Positions 6,094 through 12,322 of a stretch of DNA of 12,322 nucleotides are shown here, one piece after another. The notes under the pieces are model-generated. The model saw only the letters and a program-made list of their open reading frames with translations. It ran no database searches and was not told the DNA's origin. The first letter of the stretch is position 1. The number at the start of each line of letters is the position of its first letter. The stretch spans positions 1 through 12,322 of the forward strand of contig CAMOOX010000040.1 in NCBI GenBank assembly GCA_946621875.1, in the 5' to 3' direction. The stretch is from UBA1738 sp003453455 (lineage in GTDB: Bacteria > Bacillota > Clostridia > UBA1381). Both the position numbers and the translations under genes were made by a program.

Positions 6094-7344
6094 TTATCTG
6101 TCCTCCTTAAAAAAATCAAGCAGTTTATTCATTTCCGTTTCGGTCTCATTACCGCTTTGCATATTTTTTATTCTGATTTTTCCTGTGTTTATCTCATCAT
6201 CGCCCAAAACAAGCGTATATTTTGCGCCGATTTTGTCTGCATATTTCATTTGCGGTTTCAATCCTCTTCCCATATAGTCCGTTTCCGCCGCAATCCCGCC
6301 CCTACGGAGCATAAACACAAGCTTTTGTGCCTCCGCTTTTGCAGCCTCTCCCAAGGGAACTATATAAATTTCCGGATTATCGGATTTTGGTATCTCAACG
6401 CCCTGCTCTAAGAGCCTTAAAAGCAGACGCTCAATACCAAGACCAAAACCTATTGCAGGCGTCTTATCTCCGCCAAATTCCTCAATAAGCCCATCGTACC
6501 GTCCGCCGCCGCATACGGTAAATCCTCCCGATATAATTTCAAATACGGTTTTAGTATAATAATCAAGTCCACGGACAATTCCGCTGTCAATATTGTATTC
6601 TATTCCGAGAGCTTCAAGACTTTTTAAAAATCCCTCAAAATGTTCACGGCAATCGTCACATATATAATCCAAAAGCCGCGGCGCATTCTTTACGATTTCT
6701 CCGCATACAGGAGACTTACAGTCAAGTATGCGCAAAGGATTTCTGTCAAATCTTGACTTACAGGTATCGCATAATTCTGCAAGGTGTGGTCTTAAATAGT
6801 TTTTAAGCGCCTCATTGTATTTTGCACGGCATTCGGGACAGCCGATACTGTTCACATTTACCGACATATCGGAAAGTCCTGCTCCCTTTAAAAATTCCAT
6901 CGCAAATGAAACTACTTCTGCATCAATCATAGGTCCTTTTGAACCAAAAACTTCAACCCCGAACTGGTGAAATTCACGAAGTCTTCCCTTTTGCTTATTC
7001 TCATAGCGAAAACAAGGAAGTTCATACCACATTTTAAGCGGCAGAGCGTCCTGATAAAGATTATTTTCAAGATAGCTGCGGCAAACAGACGCCGTACCCT
7101 CCGGGCGCAGGGTTACACTTCTTCCGCCCTTATCCAAAAAGGTGTACATCTGCTTTTCAACAACATCCGTTGTGTCCCCCACACCACGCTCAAAAAGCTC
7201 GGTATGCTCAAAAGTTGGAACGCGTATTTCCTTATATCCGTAAAGTTTTGCAATATTCTTAAATTTTTCCTCTAAAAACTGCCAGCGAAAGCTTTCCTTA
7301 GGCAGTAAATCCTCAGTACCCTTAGGCGCTCTTGTTATTATCAT
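6094..7344 (-). CDS. hisS: Histidyl-tRNA synthetase
   Basis: Charges tRNA-His (class IIa). The 416 residues are normal length. Motif 2 lies around CFRYENKQKGRLREFHQFG (111-129), the histidine-specific block is RGLDYYTKT (258-266), GGGRYDGL is at 279-286, and motif 3 is GFGLGIERLLLRL (299-311). The C-terminal anticodon-binding domain covers about 325-416. The insertion domain carries four cysteine pairs (169/172, 192/195, 209/214, 229/232), common in low-GC Gram-positive HisRS and suggestive of metal binding. ATG at 7344 has AGGAG 11 nt upstream. It is the first gene of a hisS-aspS pair, an arrangement usual in Firmicutes; unlike the Bacillus operon, no T-box is visible in its leader of about 130 nt. 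Confidence 0.97.
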   Translation of the reverse strand: MIITRAPKGTEDLLPKESFRWQFLEEKFKNIAKLYGYKEIRVPTFEHTELFERGVGDTTDVVEKQMYTFLDKGGRSVTLRPEGTASVCRSYLENNLYQDALPLKMWYELPCFRYENKQKGRLREFHQFGVEVFGSKGPMIDAEVVSFAMEFLKGAGLSDMSVNVNSIGCPECRAKYNEALKNYLRPHLAELCDTCKSRFDRNPLRILDCKSPVCGEIVKNAPRLLDYICDDCREHFEGFLKSLEALGIEYNIDSGIVRGLDYYTKTVFEIISGGFTVCGGGRYDGLIEEFGGDKTPAIGFGLGIERLLLRLLEQGVEIPKSDNPEIYIVPLGEAAKAEAQKLVFMLRRGGIAAETDYMGRGLKPQMKYADKIGAKYTLVLGDDEINTGKIRIKNMQSGNETETEMNKLLDFFKEDR

Positions 7345-7365
7345 CGGTTAAACCACTCCTATTTT

Positions 7366-7405
7366 TATTATGTAGGAAATCACCTCAATTTGAGACAATT
7401 TCCGA
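7366..7405 (-). repeat. Palindromic 40-nt intergenic repeat, copy 2, in the hisS leader
   Basis: Read on the minus strand this is 37/40 identical to positions 1-40. The hairpin uses GGAAATTGTCTCAA (7403-7390) and TTGAGGTGATTTCC (7388-7375). Two of the three substitutions fall on neighbouring rungs and turn Watson-Crick pairs into U-G or G-U, which are still pairs in this orientation but would be A-C mismatches in the other. The third is the loop base. The tail TACATAATA is conserved and leads into the hisS ribosome binding site. Confidence 0.8.
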
Positions 7406-7428
7406 AATAACAAAACTGCTACCTTGTA

Positions 7429-7447
7429 CCCACGCCCGCAGGCGGAG
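7429..7447 (-). other. GC-rich hairpin in the hisS leader
   Basis: On the minus strand CUCCGCC (7447-7441), loop UGCG (7440-7437), GGCG, a bulged U, and GGG (7436-7429). The C-UGCG-G loop fits the stable UNCG tetraloop class. No T-run follows in the hisS direction, so it is not a hisS terminator. On the plus strand TTTT follows loosely, but there is no plus-strand gene to terminate. It stands out as GC-rich in an AT-rich region. Function unknown. Confidence 0.5.
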
Positions 7448-7479
7448 CTTTTATCAAAGGCTTTTTTACATACATAGCT

Positions 7480-7508
7480 ATTTTATTCTTTTACCGCCTC
7501 ATTGTCAA
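7480..7508 (-). promoter_or_regulatory. hisS: Sigma-A promoter of hisS-aspS
   Basis: Minus strand: consensus TTGACA (7508-7503), 17-nt spacer, TAAAAT (7485-7480). The predicted start is near 7473, giving a leader of about 130 nt. The promoter lies back-to-back with the flippase promoter, about 40 bp between the two -35 boxes. Confidence 0.85.
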
Positions 7509-7547
7509 GAAAATTTAGCATTTACTTCTAAAATTTTCATATTTTGC

Positions 7548-7576
7548 TTGATTATGTCTATATTTTATCATATAAT
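7548..7576 (+). promoter_or_regulatory. Sigma-A promoter of the flippase gene
   Basis: TTGATT (7548-7553), 17-nt spacer, consensus TATAAT (7571-7576). The predicted start is near 7583. A good vegetative promoter here argues that the flippase is not made only during sporulation. Confidence 0.75.
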
Positions 7577-7604
7577 ATATACAATTATGTTTGCGAGGTT
7601 TTAT

Positions 7605-9320
7605 ATGAAACAAGAAAAAAAATCCTTTATGATAAATGTATCAATAGTTATGTTTTCACAAATCGCAGTTAAGCTTTTGGGAATGGTTTATCGCGTTGTC
7701 ATAACAAATTTCCGTGGTTTCGGCGATTTGGGAAACGGCTACTTGAATGTAGGATTTCAGATTTATACCCTGCTTTTGGCGATTTCCTCAATAGGTATCC
7801 CTAATGCTGTATCAAAGCTGACTTCTGAAAAGGTTGCAGTAGGCGACTATGCAGGTGCACACAAAATTTTCCGTGCGGCAATGCTTTTATTTGCGATAGT
7901 CGGCACCGTTTCCTCTGCAATTCTGTATTTCGGAGCAGGATTTATTTCAAAATATATAGTACACCTTGACGATACAAGATATGTCCTAATGTGCCTTGCT
8001 CCGTCAGTTCTGTTTGTATGCCTGTCCTCTGTTATACGCGGATATTTTGTGGGTATGGAAAATATGCACGCAACAAGCACTTCTCAGGTTTTGGAGCAGT
8101 TTTTTAAGTGCACGCTGACAATTTTGATAGTCTATATTCTTGCAAGTTTCCCTGCTATCCTGACCGTGCTTTTTGATATATCCGAAAAAGACGAAAATTC
8201 GCGTGCGGTATTTATGGCATCGGGCGCACAAATTGCAACAACACTTTCAACAGTTATAAGTTTTCTGTACCTTTTACTCTTTTATCTGCGCAGAAAAAAG
8301 AAAATTTTTGAAAATATTAAATCGGCAGATTTGACAGAAAAATCGGATTTTAGGTCGCTTTTTAAAAAGATACTTTTCATATCCGTGCCCATCTCGCTCG
8401 GCTCGGTAATTTCCGCCGTAAACAGGATTATTGATACGGCGACGATAACAAGAGGTATTGAGGTAGCTTTTAAAGCCGTAATCCCTGCTCACGGGAATAT
8501 TGCGGCAATTTACAGCCCCACCCTTTCCCAGCTTTCAAAGGAGGCGGCAAGGCTTTCGGGACTTCTGTCAAAAAGTGACACCTTAATTAACCTGCCCCTT
8601 GCGATAAATATATCCTTCTCTACGGTACTCGTTCCGGCAATAGCAGGCGCTCTTGCAATAAATGACAAAAAAAGTGCCACAGAAAAGGTCAATTACTCGC
8701 TTTTAATTTCAATTCTTATTGCACTCCCCTGTGCTGTGGGATATATTGCGCTTGCATCTCCCATATACCGCCTTTTATATCCTAATGCAAGGCTTGGCTA
8801 TGACCTTTTGCAAATAAGCGCTTTTGCTATGGTTTTTACCGCCCTGAATCAAACGCTTTCAGGCTCTTTGCAAGGCGTTGGCAAGGTTTTTGCGCCTGCT
8901 ACGGGGCTTTTAATAGGCTGTGTGGCAAAGTTTATTTTGAATGTAATTTTGATAAGACAGCCTGCAATAAACATTTACGGCGCACCGATAAGCTCTGTTG
9001 TGTGCCAGATAATCGCTTTTTCATATAGCTTTTGTGTATTGAAAAAGCATATCTCAGTTAAAATTGACTTATCCAAACACATAATAAAACCGCTTATTTC
9101 GGCCTTTGCTATGGGCGCATGCGCATACATCACATATAGCGTATTTATGCTGATTTTGCATAATAATATGATAAGTGTTTGCGCAGCTATTGCACTTTCT
9201 GCGGCTGTTTATTTTACATCAGTTGTATTTTTGAAGATTTTAGATGACAGCGAAATTCTTATGCTTCCTATGGGAAACAAAATTTACAAATTCCTTGTAA
9301 AGCGTGGAATTTATAAATAA
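7605..9320 (+). CDS. SpoVB/MurJ-like polysaccharide or lipid II flippase
   Basis: A 571-residue polytopic membrane protein with about 14 hydrophobic segments, of the MOP-superfamily polysaccharide flippase group that includes SpoVB and YtgP/MurJ. The N-terminal block is typical: GMVYRVVITNFRGFGDLGNG (26-45) and QIYTLLLAISSIGIPNAVSK (52-71), as is RGYFVGMENM. Such proteins move undecaprenyl-linked cell-wall precursors outward. SpoVB serves the spore cortex, MurJ-like members serve vegetative growth; the sequence does not separate them, though the sigma-A promoter favours a vegetative role and the nearby cwlD a cortex role. I chose ATG at 7605 because GAGG lies 6 nt upstream; in-frame codons further upstream overlap the promoter, and an ATG at 7587 has no binding site. 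Confidence 0.88.
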   Translation: MKQEKKSFMINVSIVMFSQIAVKLLGMVYRVVITNFRGFGDLGNGYLNVGFQIYTLLLAISSIGIPNAVSKLTSEKVAVGDYAGAHKIFRAAMLLFAIVGTVSSAILYFGAGFISKYIVHLDDTRYVLMCLAPSVLFVCLSSVIRGYFVGMENMHATSTSQVLEQFFKCTLTILIVYILASFPAILTVLFDISEKDENSRAVFMASGAQIATTLSTVISFLYLLLFYLRRKKKIFENIKSADLTEKSDFRSLFKKILFISVPISLGSVISAVNRIIDTATITRGIEVAFKAVIPAHGNIAAIYSPTLSQLSKEAARLSGLLSKSDTLINLPLAINISFSTVLVPAIAGALAINDKKSATEKVNYSLLISILIALPCAVGYIALASPIYRLLYPNARLGYDLLQISAFAMVFTALNQTLSGSLQGVGKVFAPATGLLIGCVAKFILNVILIRQPAINIYGAPISSVVCQIIAFSYSFCVLKKHISVKIDLSKHIIKPLISAFAMGACAYITYSVFMLILHNNMISVCAAIALSAAVYFTSVVFLKILDDSEILMLPMGNKIYKFLVKRGIYK

Positions 9321-9321
9321 T

Positions 9322-9350
9322 TTGACTTTATCGTATTTTTTTGGTATTAT
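9322..9350 (+). promoter_or_regulatory. Sigma-A promoter of the CNNM/CorC-like gene
   Basis: TTGACT (9322-9327), 17-nt spacer, TATTAT (9345-9350), starting 2 nt after the flippase stop codon. The predicted start is near 9357. No terminator separates the two genes, so read-through is also possible. Confidence 0.65.
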
Positions 9351-9387
9351 AACATAAGATAATTTGGTATTTGAAAGGATGATGGTT

Positions 9388-10668
9388 TTGGATTCACTTC
9401 CCTCCCGATGTTTGTTCATTTTTGTCTGTATTCTGATTACAGGTGTTTTAAGATGCTTTGAGGGTGCGATAAATAATGTAAATATCGCCAAATTGCAGAG
9501 GCTTGCAGACAACGGCGAAAAAAGCGCAAAAGCTGCGCTTTCCCTGGCGGAAAACCCCAATAAATTTTATAATTCTCTGCGTGTTTTAACTGTTCTTGTT
9601 GAGCTTATTATGATTTTTGAGGCATCACGCTTTATGCCGAGTGCGCTTTTTGGTGATTTTCCTGATTTCTGGGCATATATTTTGAGTATTCTTCTGCTTT
9701 TTGTGTTTGTCCTGATTTTCGGAGTTTATATGCCAAAGCGTATCGCCGATATTGAGGCAGACAGGATAGTATTATCACTTACTCCCGTGCTGCGCGCGCT
9801 GTATTTTTTAGGACTTCCAATATCACTTCTATTAACCCACATATCAAATGTCTTTCTCCTGATTTTCGGCATAAAACCAAGTGATACTGATGATGATGTG
9901 ACAGAGGAAGAAATCCGTTTGATGGTGGATATCGGCAGTGAAAGCGGTGCTATTGACCCTGATGAAAAGGAAATGATACATAATATTTTTGAACTTGACG
10001 ATACACAGGTTCGCGATATTATGACTCACCGAACTGACGCAGTTATTCTTTGGCTTGACGAAAAAGAGTCCTGGGAAGATACGATTTCTAAATCCAATCA
10101 CTCAATTTACCCGGTATGCAGTGAATCGGTTGACAATATTATAGGCACTCTAAACAGCCGTGATTTTTACCGGGCTCTTATAAAGGGCGGAAATACCGAA
10201 GAGATATTGCGCCAGCCGTACTTTGTCCCAGAAACATTAAAAGCGGACGAGCTTTTCCGCCAGATGCAAAAGACAAAATCGCATTTTGCCATTGTTTTGG
10301 ACGAGTATGCAGGGCTTGGCGGAATTATAACAATGTCCGACCTCTTAGAAGAAATCGTAGGTACTCTGTCAAATGAGTATGACGATAAAGAGGAAGATGA
10401 TATAGTAAAAATAAATAATAATACCTACAAAATCTCAGGTTCTTGTGACATAGATAAAGTGTCCGATACCTTGGGCGTAAACTTTCCCGATGAGGAATAT
10501 AACACCTTTGCAGGTCTGATACTCTCCGAGCTTGGCGAAATCCCCGAAGACGGGACAACTCCTGAAATCACCGCATTTGGTCTTAAAATAAAAGTAACCA
10601 AAATTCTTGACCACCGCATAGAGTCCGCTCGTGTCACAGTTTTAGAAAAAGTACAAGATAACAGCTAA
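9388..10668 (+). CDS. Divergent CNNM/CorC (HlyC/CorC) family membrane protein
   Basis: 426 residues with the family order: DUF21/CNNM transmembrane domain (about 5-165), TEEEIRLMVDIGSESGAID linker (172-190), paired CBS domains (about 205-335, including DEYAGLGGIITMSDLLEEIV), and a CorC_HlyC C-terminal domain (about 338-420). Characterised relatives take part in Mg2+ or Co2+ export or homeostasis; CBS pairs bind adenine nucleotides. The DUF21 domain is unusual: the common SASETA motif reads CFEGAI (23-28) and the GE-x-x-PK motif reads GVYMPK (112-117). I chose the TTG at 9388 because AAAGGA lies about 8 nt before it and MDSLPS is a family-like start. ATGs at 9379 and 9382 sit on or too near that site; a TTG at 9364 also opens the frame. 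Confidence 0.88.
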   Translation: MDSLPSRCLFIFVCILITGVLRCFEGAINNVNIAKLQRLADNGEKSAKAALSLAENPNKFYNSLRVLTVLVELIMIFEASRFMPSALFGDFPDFWAYILSILLLFVFVLIFGVYMPKRIADIEADRIVLSLTPVLRALYFLGLPISLLLTHISNVFLLIFGIKPSDTDDDVTEEEIRLMVDIGSESGAIDPDEKEMIHNIFELDDTQVRDIMTHRTDAVILWLDEKESWEDTISKSNHSIYPVCSESVDNIIGTLNSRDFYRALIKGGNTEEILRQPYFVPETLKADELFRQMQKTKSHFAIVLDEYAGLGGIITMSDLLEEIVGTLSNEYDDKEEDDIVKINNNTYKISGSCDIDKVSDTLGVNFPDEEYNTFAGLILSELGEIPEDGTTPEITAFGLKIKVTKILDHRIESARVTVLEKVQDNS

Positions 10669-10694
10669 TATTAAGATACATCATTTCATATATT
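10666..10694 (+). promoter_or_regulatory. Putative sporulation SigE promoter of cwlD
   Basis: TAATATT (10666-10672) fits the SigE -35 pattern KMATATT. After 14 nt comes CATATATT (10687-10694), one base from the -10 pattern CATACATT. The predicted start is near 10701, in the loop of the hairpin described next. SigE control fits what is known for cwlD in Bacillus subtilis. The region is AT-rich, so a chance match is possible. Confidence 0.45.
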
Positions 10695-10724
10695 TAATCG
10701 GGTGATATGATGTATCTTATTTTT
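10672..10724 (+). terminator. Terminator-like hairpin overlapping the cwlD start codons
   Basis: TAAGATACATCAT (10672-10684) and ATGATGTATCTTA (10707-10719) form a perfect 13-bp stem with a 22-nt loop, followed by TTTTT (10720-10724). It probably ends transcripts of the CNNM/CorC-like gene. The 3' arm begins with the first cwlD ATG, and the GGGTGAT binding site lies in the loop. Confidence 0.7.
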
Positions 10725-11426
10725 ATGAGAAAAAAAGTTGTAGCTGTTTGCATATTCTTGCTATTAGGGCTTGCCTTTGGCTCATTTATTGTTATACGCC
10801 CTCACGCAGGCACATTTGTAAAGGACGGAAGCGTTACCGTAATCGTTGATGCAGGGCATGGTCTTCCAGACGGCGGTGCGGTAGGCATAGGCGGTACAAT
10901 TGAGCAGGAAATTAACCTCAAAATCGCAAAAAAAGTGCGCGAGGTACTTGTTGCAAAGGGCATAAATGTTATAATGACACGCGAAACCGACTCAGGTCTT
11001 TCCGCTGCTAAAAATGCGTCTATACGCGAGATGAAAATAGAGGATATGAAAAAGCGTATGAAAATTATGAAAAAATCAAAAGCCGACCTTTTTATATCAA
11101 TACATATGAATTCCTTCGGAAACAGTACTGCAAAAGGGCTTAGAATTTTCTATTCGCACAATTTTGAAGATATAAAGCCCCTTGCTGAAAACATACAAGT
11201 GCGTATGTCTGATGTTACGGGCGCAAATATGAGTATTGTAAAAACTGCTGACACAAGGCTTTACTTGATGAAAAATCCGCCTCTTCCGTGCATTTTGGTG
11301 GAATGCGGTTTTTTATCAAACCCCGAAGAAGAGAAAAATCTTGCTAATTCTGAATATCAATCGCGCCTTGCATGGGCTGTCGCAGACGCTATTGAAAAGT
11401 ATTATGCACTACAAAAAAGCGGTTAA
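10707..11426 (+). CDS. cwlD: N-acetylmuramoyl-L-alanine amidase, CwlD-like
   Basis: Amidase_3-family zinc enzyme that cuts the bond between N-acetylmuramic acid and L-alanine; CwlD does this when muramic-delta-lactam is made in spore cortex. 239 residues: an N-terminal signal or anchor segment (about 10-30), then the amidase domain. Motifs: VIVDAGHG (45-52, zinc H51), IEQEINLKIA (65-74, zinc E66), FISIHMNS (129-136, zinc H133) and CILVECGFLSNPEE (195-208, catalytic E199). There are no SPOR, LysM or cell-wall binding repeats, as expected for CwlD and unlike autolysins such as CwlC. ATGs at 10707 and 10710 follow GGGTGAT; ATG at 10725 (MRKKVV) is possible but has no well-placed site. Calling it CwlD rests on its size, anchor and SigE-like promoter. 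Confidence 0.85.
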   Translation: MMYLIFMRKKVVAVCIFLLLGLAFGSFIVIRPHAGTFVKDGSVTVIVDAGHGLPDGGAVGIGGTIEQEINLKIAKKVREVLVAKGINVIMTRETDSGLSAAKNASIREMKIEDMKKRMKIMKKSKADLFISIHMNSFGNSTAKGLRIFYSHNFEDIKPLAENIQVRMSDVTGANMSIVKTADTRLYLMKNPPLPCILVECGFLSNPEEEKNLANSEYQSRLAWAVADAIEKYYALQKSG

Positions 11427-11431
11427 AACTG

Positions 11432-11468
11432 AAAAAATTGTCATATTTAACGAAAATGACAATTTTTT
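11432..11468 (+). terminator. Terminator after cwlD
   Basis: AAAAAATTGTCAT (11432-11444) and ATGACAATTTTTT (11456-11468) make a perfect 13-bp stem with an 11-nt loop, ending in a T-run. It begins 5 nt after the cwlD stop and separates it from the serC promoter. Confidence 0.88.
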
Positions 11469-11478
11469 AACAATACCC

Positions 11479-11507
11479 TTGACCTTACAGGCGATATATA
11501 GTATAAT
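11479..11507 (+). promoter_or_regulatory. serC: Sigma-A promoter of serC
   Basis: TTGACC (11479-11484), 17-nt spacer, consensus TATAAT (11502-11507). The predicted start is near 11514. The short leader holds AGAAGGAAG about 9 nt before the ATG and no visible riboregulator. Confidence 0.85.
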
Positions 11508-11542
11508 TAGCATAATTTAGAAATAGAAGGAAGTTGATTTTA

Positions 11543-12322
11543 ATGAGCAGAGTTTATAATTTTTCAGCAGGTCCGTCAATGCTCCCCGTTGAAGTGCTTA
11601 AAAAGGCACAAAATGAGATGGTTGAGTATGGCAAAAGCGGTATGTCGGTTATGGAAATGAGCCACCGTTCAAAGGATTATGAAGAAATTATATTTGGCTG
11701 TGAGGCATTAGTAAGAGAACTTATGCACATTCCCGATAATTATAAGGTTTTATTCCTACAAGGCGGCGGTTCCAGCCAGTTTGCCATGATTCCCTTAAAC
11801 CTTGCTAAGAAGAACAAAAAATGCGATATCGTGATAACAGGTCAATGGGCAAAAAAAGCAGCGCAAGAAGCTGAACGCTATATAACGGTAAATAAAGTTG
11901 CTTCCTCTGCCGACAAGACTTTTTCATATATTCCGAAGCTTGATGAAAGCACATTTTCTAAGGACGCAGATTATTTCTACATTTGTATGAATAACACAAT
12001 TTACGGTACTAAATGGAACAAGCTCCCCGAAACAGGAAATATTCCGCTTATTGCCGATATTTCTTCAATGATTATGTCAGAGGAAATTGATGTTTCAAAA
12101 TTCGGTCTTTTATTTGCTGGCGCACAGAAGAATTTAGGTCCTGCGGGCGTAACTCTGGTTATTATCCGTGAAGATTTGATAGGCGACGCTATGGACATCT
12201 GCCCTACTATGTTCAATTACAAAATACACGCTGATAATCAGTCGCTTTACAATACACCTCCGACATATAGCATTTATATTATGAAGCTCGTTTTGGAATG
12301 GATTAAAGAGCAGGGCGGCGTT
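11543..12322 (+). CDS. serC: Phosphoserine aminotransferase (cut by the right edge)
   Basis: PLP enzyme that converts 3-phosphohydroxypyruvate and glutamate to phosphoserine and 2-oxoglutarate in serine synthesis; it can also serve pyridoxal phosphate synthesis. The first 260 residues are present out of about 360 expected; the frame is open to the edge, so this is truncation by the window, not a broken gene. Motifs: VYNFSAGPSMLP (4-15), EMSHRSKDY (38-46), LFLQGGGSSQFAM (70-82), and the PLP lysine K196 in FAGAQKNLGPAG (191-202), close to Lys198 of E. coli SerC. It has its own promoter and ribosome binding site. A serA gene often follows in Clostridia, but that lies outside the window. Confidence 0.96.
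   Translation, partial: MSRVYNFSAGPSMLPVEVLKKAQNEMVEYGKSGMSVMEMSHRSKDYEEIIFGCEALVRELMHIPDNYKVLFLQGGGSSQFAMIPLNLAKKNKKCDIVITGQWAKKAAQEAERYITVNKVASSADKTFSYIPKLDESTFSKDADYFYICMNNTIYGTKWNKLPETGNIPLIADISSMIMSEEIDVSKFGLLFAGAQKNLGPAGVTLVIIREDLIGDAMDICPTMFNYKIHADNQSLYNTPPTYSIYIMKLVLEWIKEQGGV

Noticed and set aside
5884..6411. 175-codon plus-strand open frame opposite the hisS-aspS junction
   Set aside because: It lies wholly antisense to two well-supported synthetase genes, has no ribosome binding site or promoter, and its translation resembles no protein family.
1..7405. The two inverted 40-nt repeats as ends of a transposon or genomic island
   Set aside because: The segment between them holds only ordinary housekeeping genes with matching composition, no transposase or integrase, and no visible target duplication.
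7420..7440. GTGGGTACAAGG in the hisS leader as a T-box sequence
   Set aside because: It matches the AGGGTGG-ACCGCG core poorly, no terminator or antiterminator follows, and there is no room for Stem I with a His specifier.
7332..7604. N-terminal extension of the flippase frame back to 7332
   Set aside because: The extension is antisense to the hisS start and its leader and crosses the flippase promoter (7548-7576), so it cannot be in that transcript; ATG 7605 has a proper binding site.
9364..9384. TTG 9364 or ATG 9379/9382 as the start of the CNNM/CorC-like gene
   Set aside because: TTG 9364 lies only a few bases after the predicted transcription start with no binding site; the ATGs overlap or nearly touch AAAGGA. 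TTG 9388 has normal spacing, though ATG 9382 cannot be wholly excluded.
1..12322. CRISPR arrays, tRNA or rRNA genes, prophage or defence genes
   Set aside because: No regularly spaced repeats, cloverleaf-like segments, rRNA motifs or recognisable phage or defence proteins were found on either strand.

Overview
The window reads as chromosomal core sequence from a low-GC, Gram-positive, probably spore-forming member of the Clostridia. The evidence is the AT-rich intergenic DNA, strong AGGAGG-type ribosome binding sites, textbook sigma-A promoters with 17-bp spacers, PyrR-type control of a uracil permease, and a CwlD-type cortex amidase with a SigE-like promoter. The exact taxon cannot be fixed from the sequence. 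There is no sign of phage, plasmid, insertion sequence, CRISPR array, tRNA or rRNA.

Layout, left to right. Positions 1-81 hold one copy of a 40-nt palindromic repeat and a terminator. A minus-strand gene for an unrecognised membrane-anchored protein (82-600) diverges from pyruvate kinase (711-2123) across back-to-back promoters. Pyruvate kinase converges on pyrR; the two share one near-perfect bidirectional terminator whose arms include both stop codons. The minus-strand pyrimidine unit runs uracil permease then pyrR (4111 down to 2159), behind a PyrR-type attenuator. Next on the minus strand is a translationally coupled hisS-aspS pair (7344 down to 4327). Its leader carries the second copy of the 40-nt repeat directly before the hisS ribosome binding site.

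From about 7548 everything is on the plus strand: a SpoVB/MurJ-like flippase (7605-9320), a divergent CNNM/CorC-type membrane protein (9388-10668), a CwlD-like amidase (10707-11426) and the first 260 codons of serC (11543 to the edge). The flippase and the amidase both fit envelope or cortex peptidoglycan work; the rest are housekeeping genes for glycolysis, pyrimidine salvage, tRNA charging and serine synthesis.

No wholly new protein system is visible. The most unusual content is in RNA-level regulation: (a) the cwlD start codons lie in the 3' arm of a terminator-like hairpin, while a SigE-like promoter would start transcripts inside the loop and so omit the 5' arm; (b) a 14-nt helix encloses the whole PyrR attenuator; (c) the repeat in the hisS leader has changes that keep G-U pairing in only one orientation and could compete with a helix that hides the hisS ribosome binding site. 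These are readings by eye; no folding or database search was run.
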